Assembly: GCA_025677815.1 (NCBI GenBank)
Contig: JAIXMP010000015.1
Coordinates: forward strand, 310,001-374,000
DNA: 64,000 bases
From: Phascolomyces articulosus
Lineage: Eukaryota > Mucoromycota > Mucoromycetes > Mucorales > Lichtheimiaceae
Direction: 5' to 3'
Shown: positions 49,543-62,100 of the stretch, piece by piece
Position numbering within the stretch: position 1 is the first letter of the stretch
Layout of the letters: each line of letters begins with the position of its first letter
Notes under the pieces: generated by a model
What the model was told of the DNA's origin: nothing
Databases searched by the model: none
The model's input: only the letters and a program-made list of their open reading frames with translations
Position numbers and translations under genes: made by a program

Positions 49543-52012
49543 TTATTCATATTTGACAGTTTGGATCTTTTGCTTTGCGTACAAGATAGAATTACTACCA
49601 ATTCGCCCACATCTCTTGATAATCAACGTCTTGAGAATACGTGAGTTTGCTAAACCAAGAAAGGACATTAATCCACGGTCAGTCATGGTATAAGCATCTC
49701 GTAAATCGACGTGAGTTAACTGGTGATTATAGTTTCCAAAGTCAATAATAACATCATCACTGACCCACTGCATACTTCCCACGAACTGAATTTCGGTTAG
49801 TTGATCTCCAAGGTCTTGTAATAATCTTCTGATCCCATCCGATGTAAAGCCGTTAACATCACGAAAATGAATGCATCGCAAAGTCTTAATGCTGCCCAAT
49901 GAAGCAAGAATTTGATCATTCATTCGAAACGTGAAGTTAAGGATAATGTGTTCCAATGATTTTGGTGCTGCTTCTCTTGTCGTATTACTGGTTGTTGGAG
50001 GAGATTTGGATAAATCTGAATAGTACTGGAATAATCTGACAAGTTGACTATTGATATTTGCATTGCCATTTTGGTATGCAACACGGAGAACAGAAAGAGG
50101 TGATACGCGTGGGTTCGTAAGAAAATCGACAACACTATGGATACTGGATGAATGGAGAACTTCAAGGCGAGAGAGAGCTGTTGCCACATTTCCAGTACTA
50201 GGTTGTTGTAGGTAAAATTTCAACATCTCAATGGACCCATACATTCCATATAGCGCCAAGCGCGCGAGTGATTCTAAACTGAAATTAAGATAAAGAGGTG
50301 CTAACTGCCGAAGTTGAATCGTATTTGCTTGGGCAGGATTGATATGAAGTGTTTTCATTGTCATCCTATTTTTGTACAAGAGTGGCATGAAGTGAGGGAG
50401 AGTCGGAAACGTACCATCAACACCCGTATTTGTATATACCAAGACACAAAGCCCATCCTCCTTGGAGTGAAGAACTTGATAATTTGCCGGGTTTTCTAGT
50501 GTCAAGATAGGCTTTTGAATAAAGCTGTGATTGCATCCAAGAATTCTGAGATGAGGTGCATGCTTATAAGCCATATTCAACACAGAAGGGCTGCAGTAAC
50601 TGATAATAAACCGTCGTAAATTATGACAGCGCTTGAATATTTGCTCGATTGCTTCATCTGGGACATAATAGGATATGAATTCCAAACTGATCAATGCATC
50701 GTATTTTTTTAACGTAGAGTAGAAGCTGCTGTTAATGATTGGGTGCTGTTCACTGAGTCGTTGGACGGAGGGTCCTCCTATTACTGACGTTGAAATTGAC
50801 AGATATTGCAATGAAGCACATGTGTCCAGGATGAAATCCAGTGTAATGGGTGATATATTTTCGCTTCCGCAGGTGCCAAACTTCAAATCAATACTGGTAA
50901 GGGAGCTCCGTGTTTCCCATAGAGCTATCAATAAAGATGTAGCGTGTTCGCGTAAAAATACTGAAAACACGATGCCTACAACCATTTCGAAAGAGATAGA
51001 ATAGTAACGAGGAGTTTAACTTATAATAATACTTTAAAATCATAAATAGGAAAAAAAAATAAAACAAAAAACTATATTATTCTTACCTGTTATTTTTAAG
51101 GATTGGATTTTCTTGAATTGACCACGTTTCAAGGATTCAATGCATGAATCACGAAAGATTCCATTACTTGTATTTATTATCAGGTTTTCAATGTGATGAG
51201 CAACGTGTGGTGTGGAATTAGCTAGCAGTTCCAGTTCTGAGGGAGTATGCAAATAGTCACATAATGATAAAGTTTGCCACACTTTAGAGGATGTTTGGAT
51301 TTTTTGACACCATAATTTCGAAACGCAAAGGCCTACAAGAACTGATGGCTCTGCGAGAGCATCCACGATTAAAGAGCTGACTTCATATGGAACATTCGTA
51401 AGGATATCAATACGAATTTGATTTTTTTGTTTGGCTTCTTCAATTGATGATAAAAGCTCTTGATGGACACGTTGCTGGAATTGATCGTATTCTTGACTAT
51501 CCATTACGCTGGCAGTTGTAGAAAGAAGAGCTGTTGGCGCTGTAATATTCATAGTCGTAATGGAGCTTGAACTAATAGCTCCGGTGATGGAAGTGTGTTG
51601 GGTTTGTACTAATCCTTTGTTGTACTCTTCAATTGCTTGGTCTTGGTAGCCATAAAGTGATAGAATTTTCCCTTTTCGTAGATGATCATATCTTAAAGCA
51701 GCTAGTAATAATAGTTCACCGCAAGACTGCAATGATAATAACTGTTCCTTTAATTGGATAGACTGTTGTTGCTCACGTTTCTCCTTTTGTAAACATTGAT
51801 AAATGTTAAGAAGAGCGGTCTCAAGACGAGAAATAGGTTGTCCATCCACTCTTGTTGTCGTATTATGTGTGATTGATTGTTGCTCATCCTTATTCCCCAA
51901 AACAATGCTTAATTTTGATGCAAGTTCTAGAAGTTTTTTGTGCAAGAGGAATTAAATTGTTTGGTGTAAATAGTGCTGTCGTAAGGACGTCGTGTATTCT
52001 TTCATTAGTCAT
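49543..52012 (-). CDS. F-box and leucine-rich-repeat protein
   Basis: Two exons in transcription order, 51087-52012 and 49543-50975. The intron phase fits exactly (IT joined to GIVFSVF). The open frame containing the F-box runs from about 51945 but has no ATG near its start; an ATG at 52012 opens MTNERIHDVLTTALF, which reaches the main frame only if one T is removed from the T6 run at 51934-51939 (plus strand). The corrected length would be about 785 aa. The N-terminal helices look like a TPR or MIT-like segment (LLLAALRYDHLRKGKILSLYG, QAIEEYNKGL). The F-box-like part is RIDILTNVPYEVSSLIVDAL with LWCQKI and KVWQTLSL. The C-terminal half has LRR features (LEHIILNF, LTHVDLRDAYTMTDRGL). It is likely an SCF substrate adaptor; the substrate is unknown. 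Confidence 0.8.
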
Positions 52013-53217
52013 TGGTACCACTGTTAAGGATGATGCTTGATTATGTAGCGGTAAGATAAAAAAGAAGGAGTGAAGAGAAGAAAGAAAGACGCGATAAAAA
52101 AAATGATCAAAATTTGTACGTGATGTAAGTGACTTCCCAAAAGTGATACGGACAGTATAAACTATTCAGAAGCGAGTAAGTCACATGAAAAGAAATCGGG
52201 TTTTTGAAGTTTCTCACTAGAAGGATAAGTTGCTTATAATCAGCACCATTAGAAATGTTTATTCTCCAGTAGTAGTGGTATATAATAGTACAAGAGTGCT
52301 TTACTATTTCCTGAATAAAAAGAACCATGTCTTGGTAAAATCATGTTCCTTATCTACAAAGGTCAATGTTTATGCGTAAGTAGAAAAAACTGTTGTAGAA
52401 GAATATAAAGAAATATACCAAGATATATACTCTATTACAAGTAAAATAAACATTCAACAATAGCAGGAGAAATAAGAGATAGATTGGTATTATCTACGTA
52501 GTTGAAAATAATGACATGTTTTTGAAAGACTTGTGCAACGATATATCAACGTAATAATACTACTTCGTTTCTGCATACGTACTTTGTTTTCTTTTATAAT
52601 TTGCCATCTTATGAAAACCCTATCATAATACTCTTTCTTTTCCTTCCATAAATCATTTTATGGATGGTAGAAATATAAATATAGTAAGTTATAATAGCTG
52701 GTAGTACGTGTATTATCTCTCAATTAACACGTATTATGGTTATTATTATATTTACTATCTGGTTGAAAGTCTTTCACATATGATATATCTACCGGAACAC
52801 AAATCAAAAGCTTATATAATGTTCTTTACTTCACTGCGACACGTTAATAAACCTGTTAATTCTTTGACAGACTTAGTAATTGATATTTTTTACAACTCAA
52901 CCATGCAGTACATGTCATTTGATATCAATGCGATGCCAGAGAATGTGATTGCAATCCCTGTCACAGAAACAATAATATGATACTGATATGCGCAACGAAT
53001 TTTTCAAATGTAACAAATTGTGTTTGATAAAGTAGTGTTTGTTGTGTTAATAATTTGGCTCATGTATTGCTATTATTATTACCACCGATGCTGGAAAGAA
53101 ATGGATAATGAAGTCGAGCAGTTTTTCGAATAAACTGTTCGACGCATGTTTGATCATACTCATAAGAGGTATCGTTCTTTGTGTATAGCAAGTCTCGTCA
53201 ATGTATGAATTCCTCGT

Positions 53218-53560
53218 TCATTGATGAATGCCTTGTAAACCGAGTTTCAGGAAGCCCGATTTTCCATTATTGCCTTGTCTCCCTCCAAAAAACTTTAAAA
53301 CATTCAACATTACTGTTGGATCAATACAGCGATAATCAATCCATAACGTTGATAATGTGTCGTAATAAGTAAAGTGCTTCATGCTGTTATTAATACGTTT
53401 GCTATGTATCTCGTAAAGATCCAGCAGTGTCCTTTTAACCCGGCTGCATTTCTTAGTAACATGTTCAATTGCTGACATAAGGTTTGAGGTGCTTGCATAA
53501 TGTAATAACATCCCTTCAAATGTGTCACTGAGGTTACCACGATTGTCACCGAATTATGAC
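53218..53560 (-). pseudogene. Possible F-box/LRR-like gene fragment
   Basis: A minus-strand open stretch of about 110 codons reads NRGNLSDTFEGMLLHYAS, then AIEHVTKKCSRVKRTLLDLYEIH, TLSTLWIDYRCI and a tail LGLQGIHQ before a stop. The alternation of Leu and Ile with short charged loops is like the C-terminal repeats of F-box/LRR proteins, and an intact F-box/LRR gene sits about 1.2 kb away on the same strand. No start or upstream exon could be assigned, so a fragment of a related copy is likeliest. Confidence 0.35.
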
Positions 53561-54721
53561 AGAGCGCTTATTATTCCAGCTTACTATTGTGATGAGTGGG
53601 ACTTTTATATGTATATGTATATAATTATTTATATAACAAAAGAAACTAACATTGATTTCAATGTAATGATTTCGACTGACAGTCGGTTATCAATAATAAA
53701 TTCAAGAAACTTTAGAGAAATAGTCGTAGATAGAGTACTTTGGAGTTTTTAAGAAATATGTTGCACTATTGAAAATTGACTAGGAACCCAGGTATAATTA
53801 TCAAACAAGTACTTTTTTTACTACACTATCTATATAATAAGCCGTGTTGAAAAAAAGGAACATTTCCTCTTATTATATAAAACAAAACTGTTAACCATAT
53901 CGAACAAACCAAATATATTCCAAAACGCACAATTTCGTTTGATATTTTGAAACAAAAAGCATCAGATGACAACAGCGAATAAACATGTAAAAATGTACTT
54001 TTATAGATTCATATTAAACATCCACTCAAATCACTCCATTCTCAATATCCCAAAGAAACAAACAACCCATATTTTCTTATTTTCAATTAAACTTCATATT
54101 TATTTATCTTTTTTTAAAAAAAAATAGAATACTAATTAATCTACTCCTTGTCATTATTATTTACCTAAAAAGAGAAAAAAAGCTATACAAAAAAGTCAAT
54201 AAATTGAAATTCAAAAAAGTTTTTGTTCTCCCATGAATAAAGGAAAAGATGGATGTCAATTTCTCAGTTTGAAGACTGAAGGTTTGTTTATCAGCAAAGA
54301 TAACTACATATCCTTTATGCGCGGTGCATGACAAACTAATTCTCATCATATGAAATTTTTTTATATCCATCCAACTTTTCCTTCTACCAAAAAAAAAAAA
54401 ATCAAAACATACCATATAGTAGATAACTATATCCAGAGGGTATCAAAGAAAAAGGGCAGGGTATCTAAAAAAAACTGTCAATTTGAAAAAAAAAAGTTAG
54501 TTATAAAAAAACTTTCTTTTTCGTAAAGCAATAAAACCCAAATCCATGAAATGTTTTGAGAGAAGAGATTTTTTTTTCAGTATAGTTTAATGACTATAAA
54601 TGTTCTCTTTCATTCTTCTTCAGAGAGATTCCCATTTTTTATAGTAATCATCCTTTAAACTCTTCAACACTTTAGATTCTTTTGCTAGTATATGATAAAG
54701 ATAACTTACTGTTGATGGGGG

Positions 54722-54836
54722 TAATGGATGGATGGATCCGTAAACGGATGGATGGATTGTGGATGGATGGATAGATGGATGGATGGAAAAAAAAAAAAAA
54801 AAAAAAAAGTGGATGGATGGATTCAAGAAAGAATTA
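54722..54836. repeat. (GGAT)n tetranucleotide repeat with internal A-run
   Basis: Tandem GGAT units in three blocks, split by CCGTAAAC, TTGT and a run of about 22 A. The spurious ORFs on both strands here arise from this repeat. Confidence 0.92.
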
Positions 54837-55902
54837 GATTGTTCAACTTTGCTGCTTCTTTTATCTGCTATATATATACCAGCGTTTTGTTTTCCGACCC
54901 AGCAAGCTGACTTTACATACACACTGCTCCGCTTTCGAGCTCTATCAACCATAAAGTCAGTTACTCCCAGCGCTATTTTCGCAGCTAGTTAGTGATGCTA
55001 TAATATCTACTATAAGATTCTCTGTATAGCACTACTATACATACTGTTTTAATCCTTCAGCTTATATAGAATCTGTCAAAAGTTACGAAGCTGTCGTGCG
55101 GCGTTTCAAATGTCAAAACACGTCTTTTTATTTTTTTTACGATTAATATTTACATTATAAAAAGAGAGTCATCTCACTGTCGAATCGACCCACAAGAGTA
55201 TCTTCGTATGGTTATGGTTGTATAGATATAGAGCATATCGTCCCTTCTAATCTCCTTCACCATATCTGCGATAGTACTCTCTAGAAAGACATATTATCTC
55301 TCCAACAGGCGAGTGATTCTTTTTTTTCTCCATAGGTATGTATTACTGTGTAAATTCTTGTTGATGGACGTGTTTTTTTTTAGGAATGGAAATGAAATGC
55401 TTGCAACTTGTATTATGACCTCTTGCACCAGTGTCAGTATGAAACACATTTTGGAGTATTAACGTTCTTCGTATGTGGAGGTTATATTGTTTTTTTTTCC
55501 GAGTAGCTATTATATCGTGAACGACCCTATTAAACTGCTATCAAATTCCCGTTTGAATCAATCCAACATCAAGGGTTGTCTTTGAACCCAAAATCCCTTC
55601 ACTTTCAGTGGCTAAGCTATTCACTCACCAACCTGGCACCAAAGATAATGAATCTACAACATATTTCTTTTTGGACCTTTACTCACTACATCATCATCAC
55701 CATTTAAGATTGTTGAATGTTCTATCTATAATATGAAAGTTATCAAATATTCTCTTATAAATTTACACTTTTTGGAACTGACACATCTCAAAATTCTTTT
55801 AATTGTATACAAATAGTAGTTAAGGAACTTATCTGCACCGCATATACAAAGTTTAATAAAAATTTATATGAAATGATTATAAAACATCTTTTTTTATTAT
55901 TA

Positions 55903-57621
55903 TTATTCTAATGGACCAAATGGTTCTAAAGGATATGCAGTTGTTCGTTCAGCAGCACGTAATTTCGCAGAACGACTCCGTGAATTTTCCTCCATTTCTT
56001 CTTTGGATGCCTGAATAACACCTTTCGTACATAATGTAAAGGAAGGTTCTCCCAATGTTTCTTGTTCCTCTTCTATTTCTCCCATAGCCATGGAAGTAGC
56101 CTCACCATATTTCCTTCGTTGTCGATTGACAGCTCGTTTAATACTAAATTGATTCACGGCCGAGCTTTTAACGGATCGACGGCCGGCACAATGATGCATA
56201 AATGATTTCACAATTTTATCTTCAAGAGAATGAAATGTAACGGCCACAAGTCGACCTTGAGGATGTAATAAATATTCACTGGCACGTAAGGCAGATTTTA
56301 ATTCTCCCAACTATAGAGGGGCCACATATTATAAAAGAGAGTCAAAAATAACGTGTGCATGAGGATGTAGGTTTGAAATAGAAATTAAAATTACCTCATC
56401 ATTTACATAAATACGAATAGCTTGAAATGTTCTTGCAGCTGAATTTCGAACCATATCATCATCTCCTCGTTGCCAACGTGGTTGAGGACACGCTTTTTGA
56501 ATCACTGCTGCAAGTTCAGTTGTAGTAGAAAGAGGTGATTTTTGTCTTGCGGCGACAATGGCAGATGCGATTTTTTTGGATAATCGATCACCTCCATACT
56601 GTATACATATAGAATCAATGGATTAATTTGTTTTTTGTCTTTAGAAATCACGGCTAATAGACCCTATTCAAATGTGGTTGCTTTGTAGATTACCTGATAA
56701 ATGATATCAGCGATTTGTTCACGAGAATAATAATTGACTACTTCATAAGCTGAAATGGATCGTGAAAGAAGAGTTGTTTCTTGATCTGTTTTTGGTTCCA
56801 CTCCTTTTCCACGAGAAAACATTCTCATATCCAACGGACCATCTAATTTATAAGAAAATCCTCTCATGGCTGTTTCCAACTTGAAATATACAAACGAATT
56901 TCAAAATGTTTAATATCTCCATTTAATTATACTTCATCTTTGTTTATTATGTATGTTTTACCTGTCCACTGGATACACCAATATCCATTACCATACCATC
57001 AAAAAAGGGCTGATTGTCGTGATGATGATCGTTGTCACGTAATAATTGATCAATATGTCCAAATCGTCCTAATAATGGAAATAATCGACCTCTATATAAA
57101 ATACAATATCTCACATGAATTTTATGAATGGAAAAAAAACACGTCAAAGTACACACACACACATATACATATACATATATTATATATATACCTCACCTGT
57201 ACGCGTCCATATCCGCCATTTGTAAAGCTTTTTCATAAGCCGTAGGATCTTGATCCACAGCATATACTTTACAATCAGTACTGTCTAAAAGATCCAAAAA
57301 AAAAACATTAATTCTTGGTCCAAATTGAATTCAATGGAAACACTCATTCGTGGTGTAAAAAAGAAAAAAAATTGGAGTATTTTTTTTACCAAGGAGAGCT
57401 TTAGTATATCCTCCATCACCAAATGTCAAATCACAATAAGTGCCACCGGATCGAGGTGTCATGTAATCTAATACTTGTTGCAGCATGACAGGTTTATGAA
57501 TAGCTGTATATGGAATAGCTGTAGTTGTTGAATACCATTGGGATGAATGAATTCGAATACGATTTAAAGTGGTGGATGTTGCATAATATAAAATATTTTT
57601 TTTAGTTGTCAATAGAAACAT
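55903..57621 (-). CDS. Mitochondrial rRNA (cytosine-N4)-methyltransferase, RsmH/METTL15 type
   Basis: Six exons in transcription order: 57390-57621, 57197-57284, 56962-57091, 56694-56879, 56395-56598 and 55903-56310, 415 aa. From the ATG at 57621 the first 45 residues are Ser/Thr/Arg-rich with no acidic residues, a typical mitochondrial presequence. RsmH motifs follow: HKPVMLQQVLDYM, DLTFGDGGYTKALL (SAM motif I), VYAVDQD, MDIGVSSGQLE joined across an intron, GPLDMRM, GGDRLSKKIA, IRIYVNDE and TFHSLEDKIVKSFM. The bacterial enzyme makes N4-methylcytidine at 16S position 1402, and METTL15 does the like in mitochondrial 12S rRNA. Length is close to METTL15. The C-terminal 70 residues are a charged extension. 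Confidence 0.94.
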
Positions 57622-58096
57622 TTTTTTATGCGTTGAACCCAAAAAAAAAGTTAAAAAATTCAATTTTATAAAAAAAAAAAGTTGGTGAGAGAGATTTGTT
57701 GTTTTATATAATAAAATAATCTTTGAAAAAAGTTATATATCCAAAAAAAAAAAATTAAAGGACTACAACAAATTGAAAAAAAAAACAAATAAAGTAGTAG
57801 TAGTAGTAGTAGTAGTAATAGTAATAGTAGTAGTAGTAATAGTAGTAGTAGTAATAGTAATGGAAGGAAGAATTCTACCGTATTGTTGTTGTTGTTGTTC
57901 TGAAATGAATCATCAAATGAATGAATAGACAAAAAAGAGTAAAAGTAAAAATATGAAGAAGTAACAAAGCCCTTTTCTATATAATATAATATTTATATAT
58001 AATAATATACTGATGTTGTTGTTGTGTGTGTGAATTTTCAAAATGATATTTTTTAAGGTTTTTTTTTTTAATATCGATGGGTTATAGATGGTTGGT
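57622..58096. other. Spacer with trinucleotide repeats
   Basis: Between RsmH and the PSP1-domain gene, both on the minus strand. It holds the TAG repeat listed separately, a (GTT)n run at about 57885-57899 and A-runs. No gene is seen. Confidence 0.55.
57794..57861. repeat. (TAG)n/(TAA)n trinucleotide repeat
   Basis: About 22 TAG units with scattered TAA variants, about 175-240 bp upstream of the RsmH ATG, so it may lie in its 5' region. Confidence 0.9.
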
Positions 58097-60738
58097 TTAC
58101 ATGAGTTGCTTTTTACCCACAGTATTAACAGAACACCTATATAATTAATATAATTAATAAAAATATGTAAATGAATGTTTTTATTATTGGAATAAGGAAA
58201 CGGGGATCATTCAAATAGACGGGATTAAAAAAACTTACATCCATATGCGAGTCTTGTAAATTTTGAAAAGGTCACGGACCAATTCTCGGAAATCAACACG
58301 ACGCTCGGCCACAAAATAAAACGTCAACTTGCGACGATCCCTAATGTTTCACACACACAAATATAATAAGCATATGTGATTTTTATATAATCATAAAAAA
58401 AATCCCCTTCCCCAAGTATTTTTTACTTTATCTGGCTATATATATATATATAAAAGAATAATTTTTTTTTCTCACCATTGATATTCAGCATCCACAATAT
58501 CCATCAACAATTTCTTTTGTTTACTCTTTGTTTGACAAATAAGTAATGCTTTTTGTTCATCTTGACGTTTCGTCACTAACAATGTAATTTCTGCAGTTGT
58601 CGCCAATCGACAAATCCGTTTAGGTGAAGGCATGGAAGTCGTCGATGGAGTAGTGGGTGGAGAAGAACCTGATGTCCCTGTTGATCGAGAAGTAGTGGGA
58701 ATAGCTCCTGTTGCTGTTGCTGCTGCTGCTACTGCAGCTTGAGCTTGCGCTTGAGCAGCAGGTGGGACAGTAGCATTGGGAGGAGAAGGAACAACACCAC
58801 TATTACTATTGTTGGTTGCAGGATCTTCCCACATTCCAGATTGGGTGGATTGAAGGAGTAACGCGACTTGATCAGCTGGTAAATCTTTGGCCACTACTTT
58901 ACCTAAATCACGTCCGCGATCGGCTTCTACAATCACCCAATCTTCCTTTTCTACTGGAATCGTACTATAATAAATTTCAGAACGTCCTGCTTTAAATTCT
59001 ACCATACACCAAGACATGGCAGCTGATAATTGTTGCTGTTGGTTTAAATGTTGTTGATTCAATGACTGATGATGATGATGATGATCAAGTGAGTCAAGAA
59101 TATCCGAAGATAATAAATTGCTTGGTAAAAACTTGTCTAATTGACGTTGTTGCTGACGTTGTTCTTCCAAATAACTAGGACTTGTATGGTAATTGTTGTT
59201 ATTGCGTGATGTAGCAACACCAAGTAATGGTCCGGCAAGGGAATGACGACGATAAGGTAAAAATCCAGGTTCTTCAGGTACACTATATATATATATATAT
59301 AAAAATGGAATAATATCAATGATATTGTAATTACATTCAATTAAAAAAAAAGGGAGATATATTATACCTGGATAACATATCGCGAGGATTGAAATGCTCC
59401 TGAACACTATCTTCACTTGTCGTTGGTAATGGTGACAATGAAAGTCGACGACCAGCCCGTAAAGGTGGTTGTTGATCTCGGTCACCAAGTGTAAAACGAG
59501 GCAAGTGGGCGTACGATGACGGAAATAGGGATTGAGAGGAGGTAGATGAGGAGGCCGTAGGAGAAGGGGAAAAGTTGTTGTTGGTGGTGGTGGTAGATGA
59601 GGAGTTGATTTTATTATTATTATTTCCAGTTAAGCTATATTCCCATAAAAGGGATTGTTGCTGCTGTTGTTGTTGTTGTTGTTGACTAGGACTACTATTA
59701 CTATTTGTATTTGTTGTTGTTGCTGTTGGTAAGGATGACTTTAATTTTGTAGTACTCCAAATACTATTGATACCACCAAATCTATCTGTATCGTTATTAT
59801 TATTATTATTACCCGTTATTGTTGATTGTTGTTGAGCGGCAGTAGCAGCAGCAGCAGCAATAGCATGATTATTCGACATCCAAGGTGTTTGTTGACCCAA
59901 CATAAATGGAGTAGTACTAGAAGCAGCAGAAAAAGAAGCACGTTTTTCAGCAGGTACAGGTAATGTTGGAAAAAAGGAAGATTTACGTTGTTGAATAAGG
60001 GGTTCATGAGCAAGTGAATGTCTTCGGTAGGGTAATACCGATTCCATTTGTTGTTGTTGCTGTTGTTGTTGTTGGGAATTCATCATCCGCTCATGTTCCA
60101 AAAGTAATTCTCCTTCCCTTTTTTGATATTGCTCCTGGTCTTCCTTGTTCATAAACATGGGTGAGTTATTATTATTATTATTATTATTCGTTGTTGTAGT
60201 TGTAGGTATAGTAGGACTAGGTAATGAAGAATTATTGGTAGGTTCCAAAAATTCATCCGTAAGTGGACCTCCAAGCCAATAAGGTGTATCACCGGTAACT
60301 GGTTCTTCATCTTCTTCATTCAAAGGTTCATATCCAGAAGAAGAAGACGATGAAATAGGTTGTTGAGGTTGTAATTGTTGCTGTTGTTGCGGTTGCTGTT
60401 GTTGATATCCAGTAGTTGAGGTTGATTCCATTGGGGAAGAAGCAGGAGGGAAACGAAATGATGACTATAGAAAAAATGACATATTTAATATAAAAAAAAC
60501 GAGAATTCTCGGTTTATCCATTAGATGATAGAAAAATTACCTGATTATCCCAAGGATTAACAAAAACTGGTGGTTGCTAATGAATTGGGTTTTTTTAGAA
60601 AAAGAAAAAAGAAAAAAGAAAAATAGAATAAAGGAAAAAAGAAGAAGAACAGATGAAAGATTAGTTTCTTTTGTGTTTATAATAGTAACTATTATTATTT
60701 GTTTTTATACTATTTTATTTTCTCACCTGCTCCAACAT
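58097..60738 (-). CDS. PSP1 C-terminal-domain protein with PKA-like sites
   Basis: Six exons in transcription order: 60727-60738 (12 nt, MLEQ), 60541-60576, 59368-60464, 58476-59282, 58239-58340 and 58097-58136, 697 aa. The N-terminal two thirds are Gln/Asn/Ser-rich and disordered. The C-terminus is the PSP1 domain: [15 protein letters not shown], then [20 protein letters not shown] helices, [35 protein letters not shown], completed by a last exon [15 protein letters not shown]1 domain proteins in yeast are linked to suppression of polymerase defects, and the domain is shared with bacterial YaaT. The motif LPYRRHSLA occurs twice; with KRASF and RRLSL it suggests protein kinase A regulation (inference). 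Confidence 0.9.
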
Positions 60739-62061
60739 TCTTCTTATTATTATCTTTTGTGTGTGAAATATAAAATAAATAAAGAAAAAGAAAAAAAAAA
60801 AAAAAAGAGAGAGATAGAAATATTTGGATCGAGTGAGTGAGAGTTTATATATAACAGGGAGTGAGTTATAGAAATAAATTTTAGACTTTTTTTTTTGAGG
60901 GTGAACGAATCTATAATAATATATAGAATTGTGGATAAGTTTGTTGAATGAATGAAGTGTGTGTGAGTATATATATAATTATAATAATATAAAGATATGT
61001 AGATATGGGTGTGGGTAATGAGATCCCAGTTTTTTGAATGAATCTTGTGTGTGTGAACAAATACGTATTATATCTAAAAAGCGGGCAAAAAAAAAAAAAA
61101 AAAAAAAGTAAGGAGAGACTAACACACTATAATAAAAATCAAGTGACACTTGCTTTAAAATTTCATAAAAACTCGTTTAAAGTGTCTTCATACAGTAATG
61201 TTAATTATTGTACACAATCACCCACTTTGTATGAACAGTAATAATAATCTCTCCATGTGTGTAGTAGGTTACTTGATGCATATTTATATTCGGTTGTCCT
61301 TGCGTCAAAGATACTATATAAAAAGGGGTGAGATCCCATTCAATGTAGAATAAATATATATATTTATAAATGATAATGATGATGATCTTGTTGAAGAAAA
61401 TAAACAAACATGTGTTAAAAAGAGATGGAAAGTTGCCTTTTTTTAACCATTTTCTTGATTTCTTTACCTATTTGAATGAAATAATAATAATAAAAAAAAA
61501 AGGGATCTTCTTTTTTTTTCATTTACTATCATTGCTGCTGCATAATCTTCAATAACAAACATTGATCCATATTTTTTTTGATCTTGTTACTATTTTTGAA
61601 TAACAACAACGACGAGTTTATCTTTTCCGCGGTCTGTGCTTGACTCTCTTTTTTAGTTTCCCCCACATTACACACAAATATTCCCTTCCCCCCAAAAAAG
61701 AGGAGGAGGAAAAGTCCATTATTTTTATTATTATGGATGATTGGGGAGAGAGAGAAAAGAAAAAACGATAGATCCATAGACAAAGAAGACTTGATAATCA
61801 TTCATCAAAGTCAAAGTAGTAGGTTCATATTTTATTATTTTATGCAAAATAACTCGTCTTTTCCTCCTTTTTTTTTTACTCTTCTCCCTTCGATTGAATC
61901 CTTATTATATGATTATAATAATATCATGAATGGATCGAAAAAACCCCATTTTATGATCATGCTTCAATTGTTCATGTCGTGAGAAATACATAAATTATAA
62001 GTATTTTATATAACTATTCCTTTCTTTCATGTATTATATATGCATATATAAACTAGATCTT

Positions 62062-62100
<39 letters not shown>

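Larger units (their letters stand above)
52013..55902. other. Gene-poor region
   Basis: About 3.9 kb without an intact gene. It holds an LRR-like fragment (53218-53560, listed separately), a GGAT repeat, T- and A-run palindromes, and an AT-rich tail before the RsmH gene. ORFs of 60-110 codons here are low-complexity or repeat-derived. Confidence 0.55.

Noticed and set aside
52708..52980. 90-codon ORF on the + strand
   Set aside because: Composition is Tyr/Ile-rich at the start and no domain, splice site or neighbour supports it. It may be chance.
54620..54992. ORFs over the GGAT repeat on both strands
   Set aside because: The translations are products of the tetranucleotide repeat and A-run.
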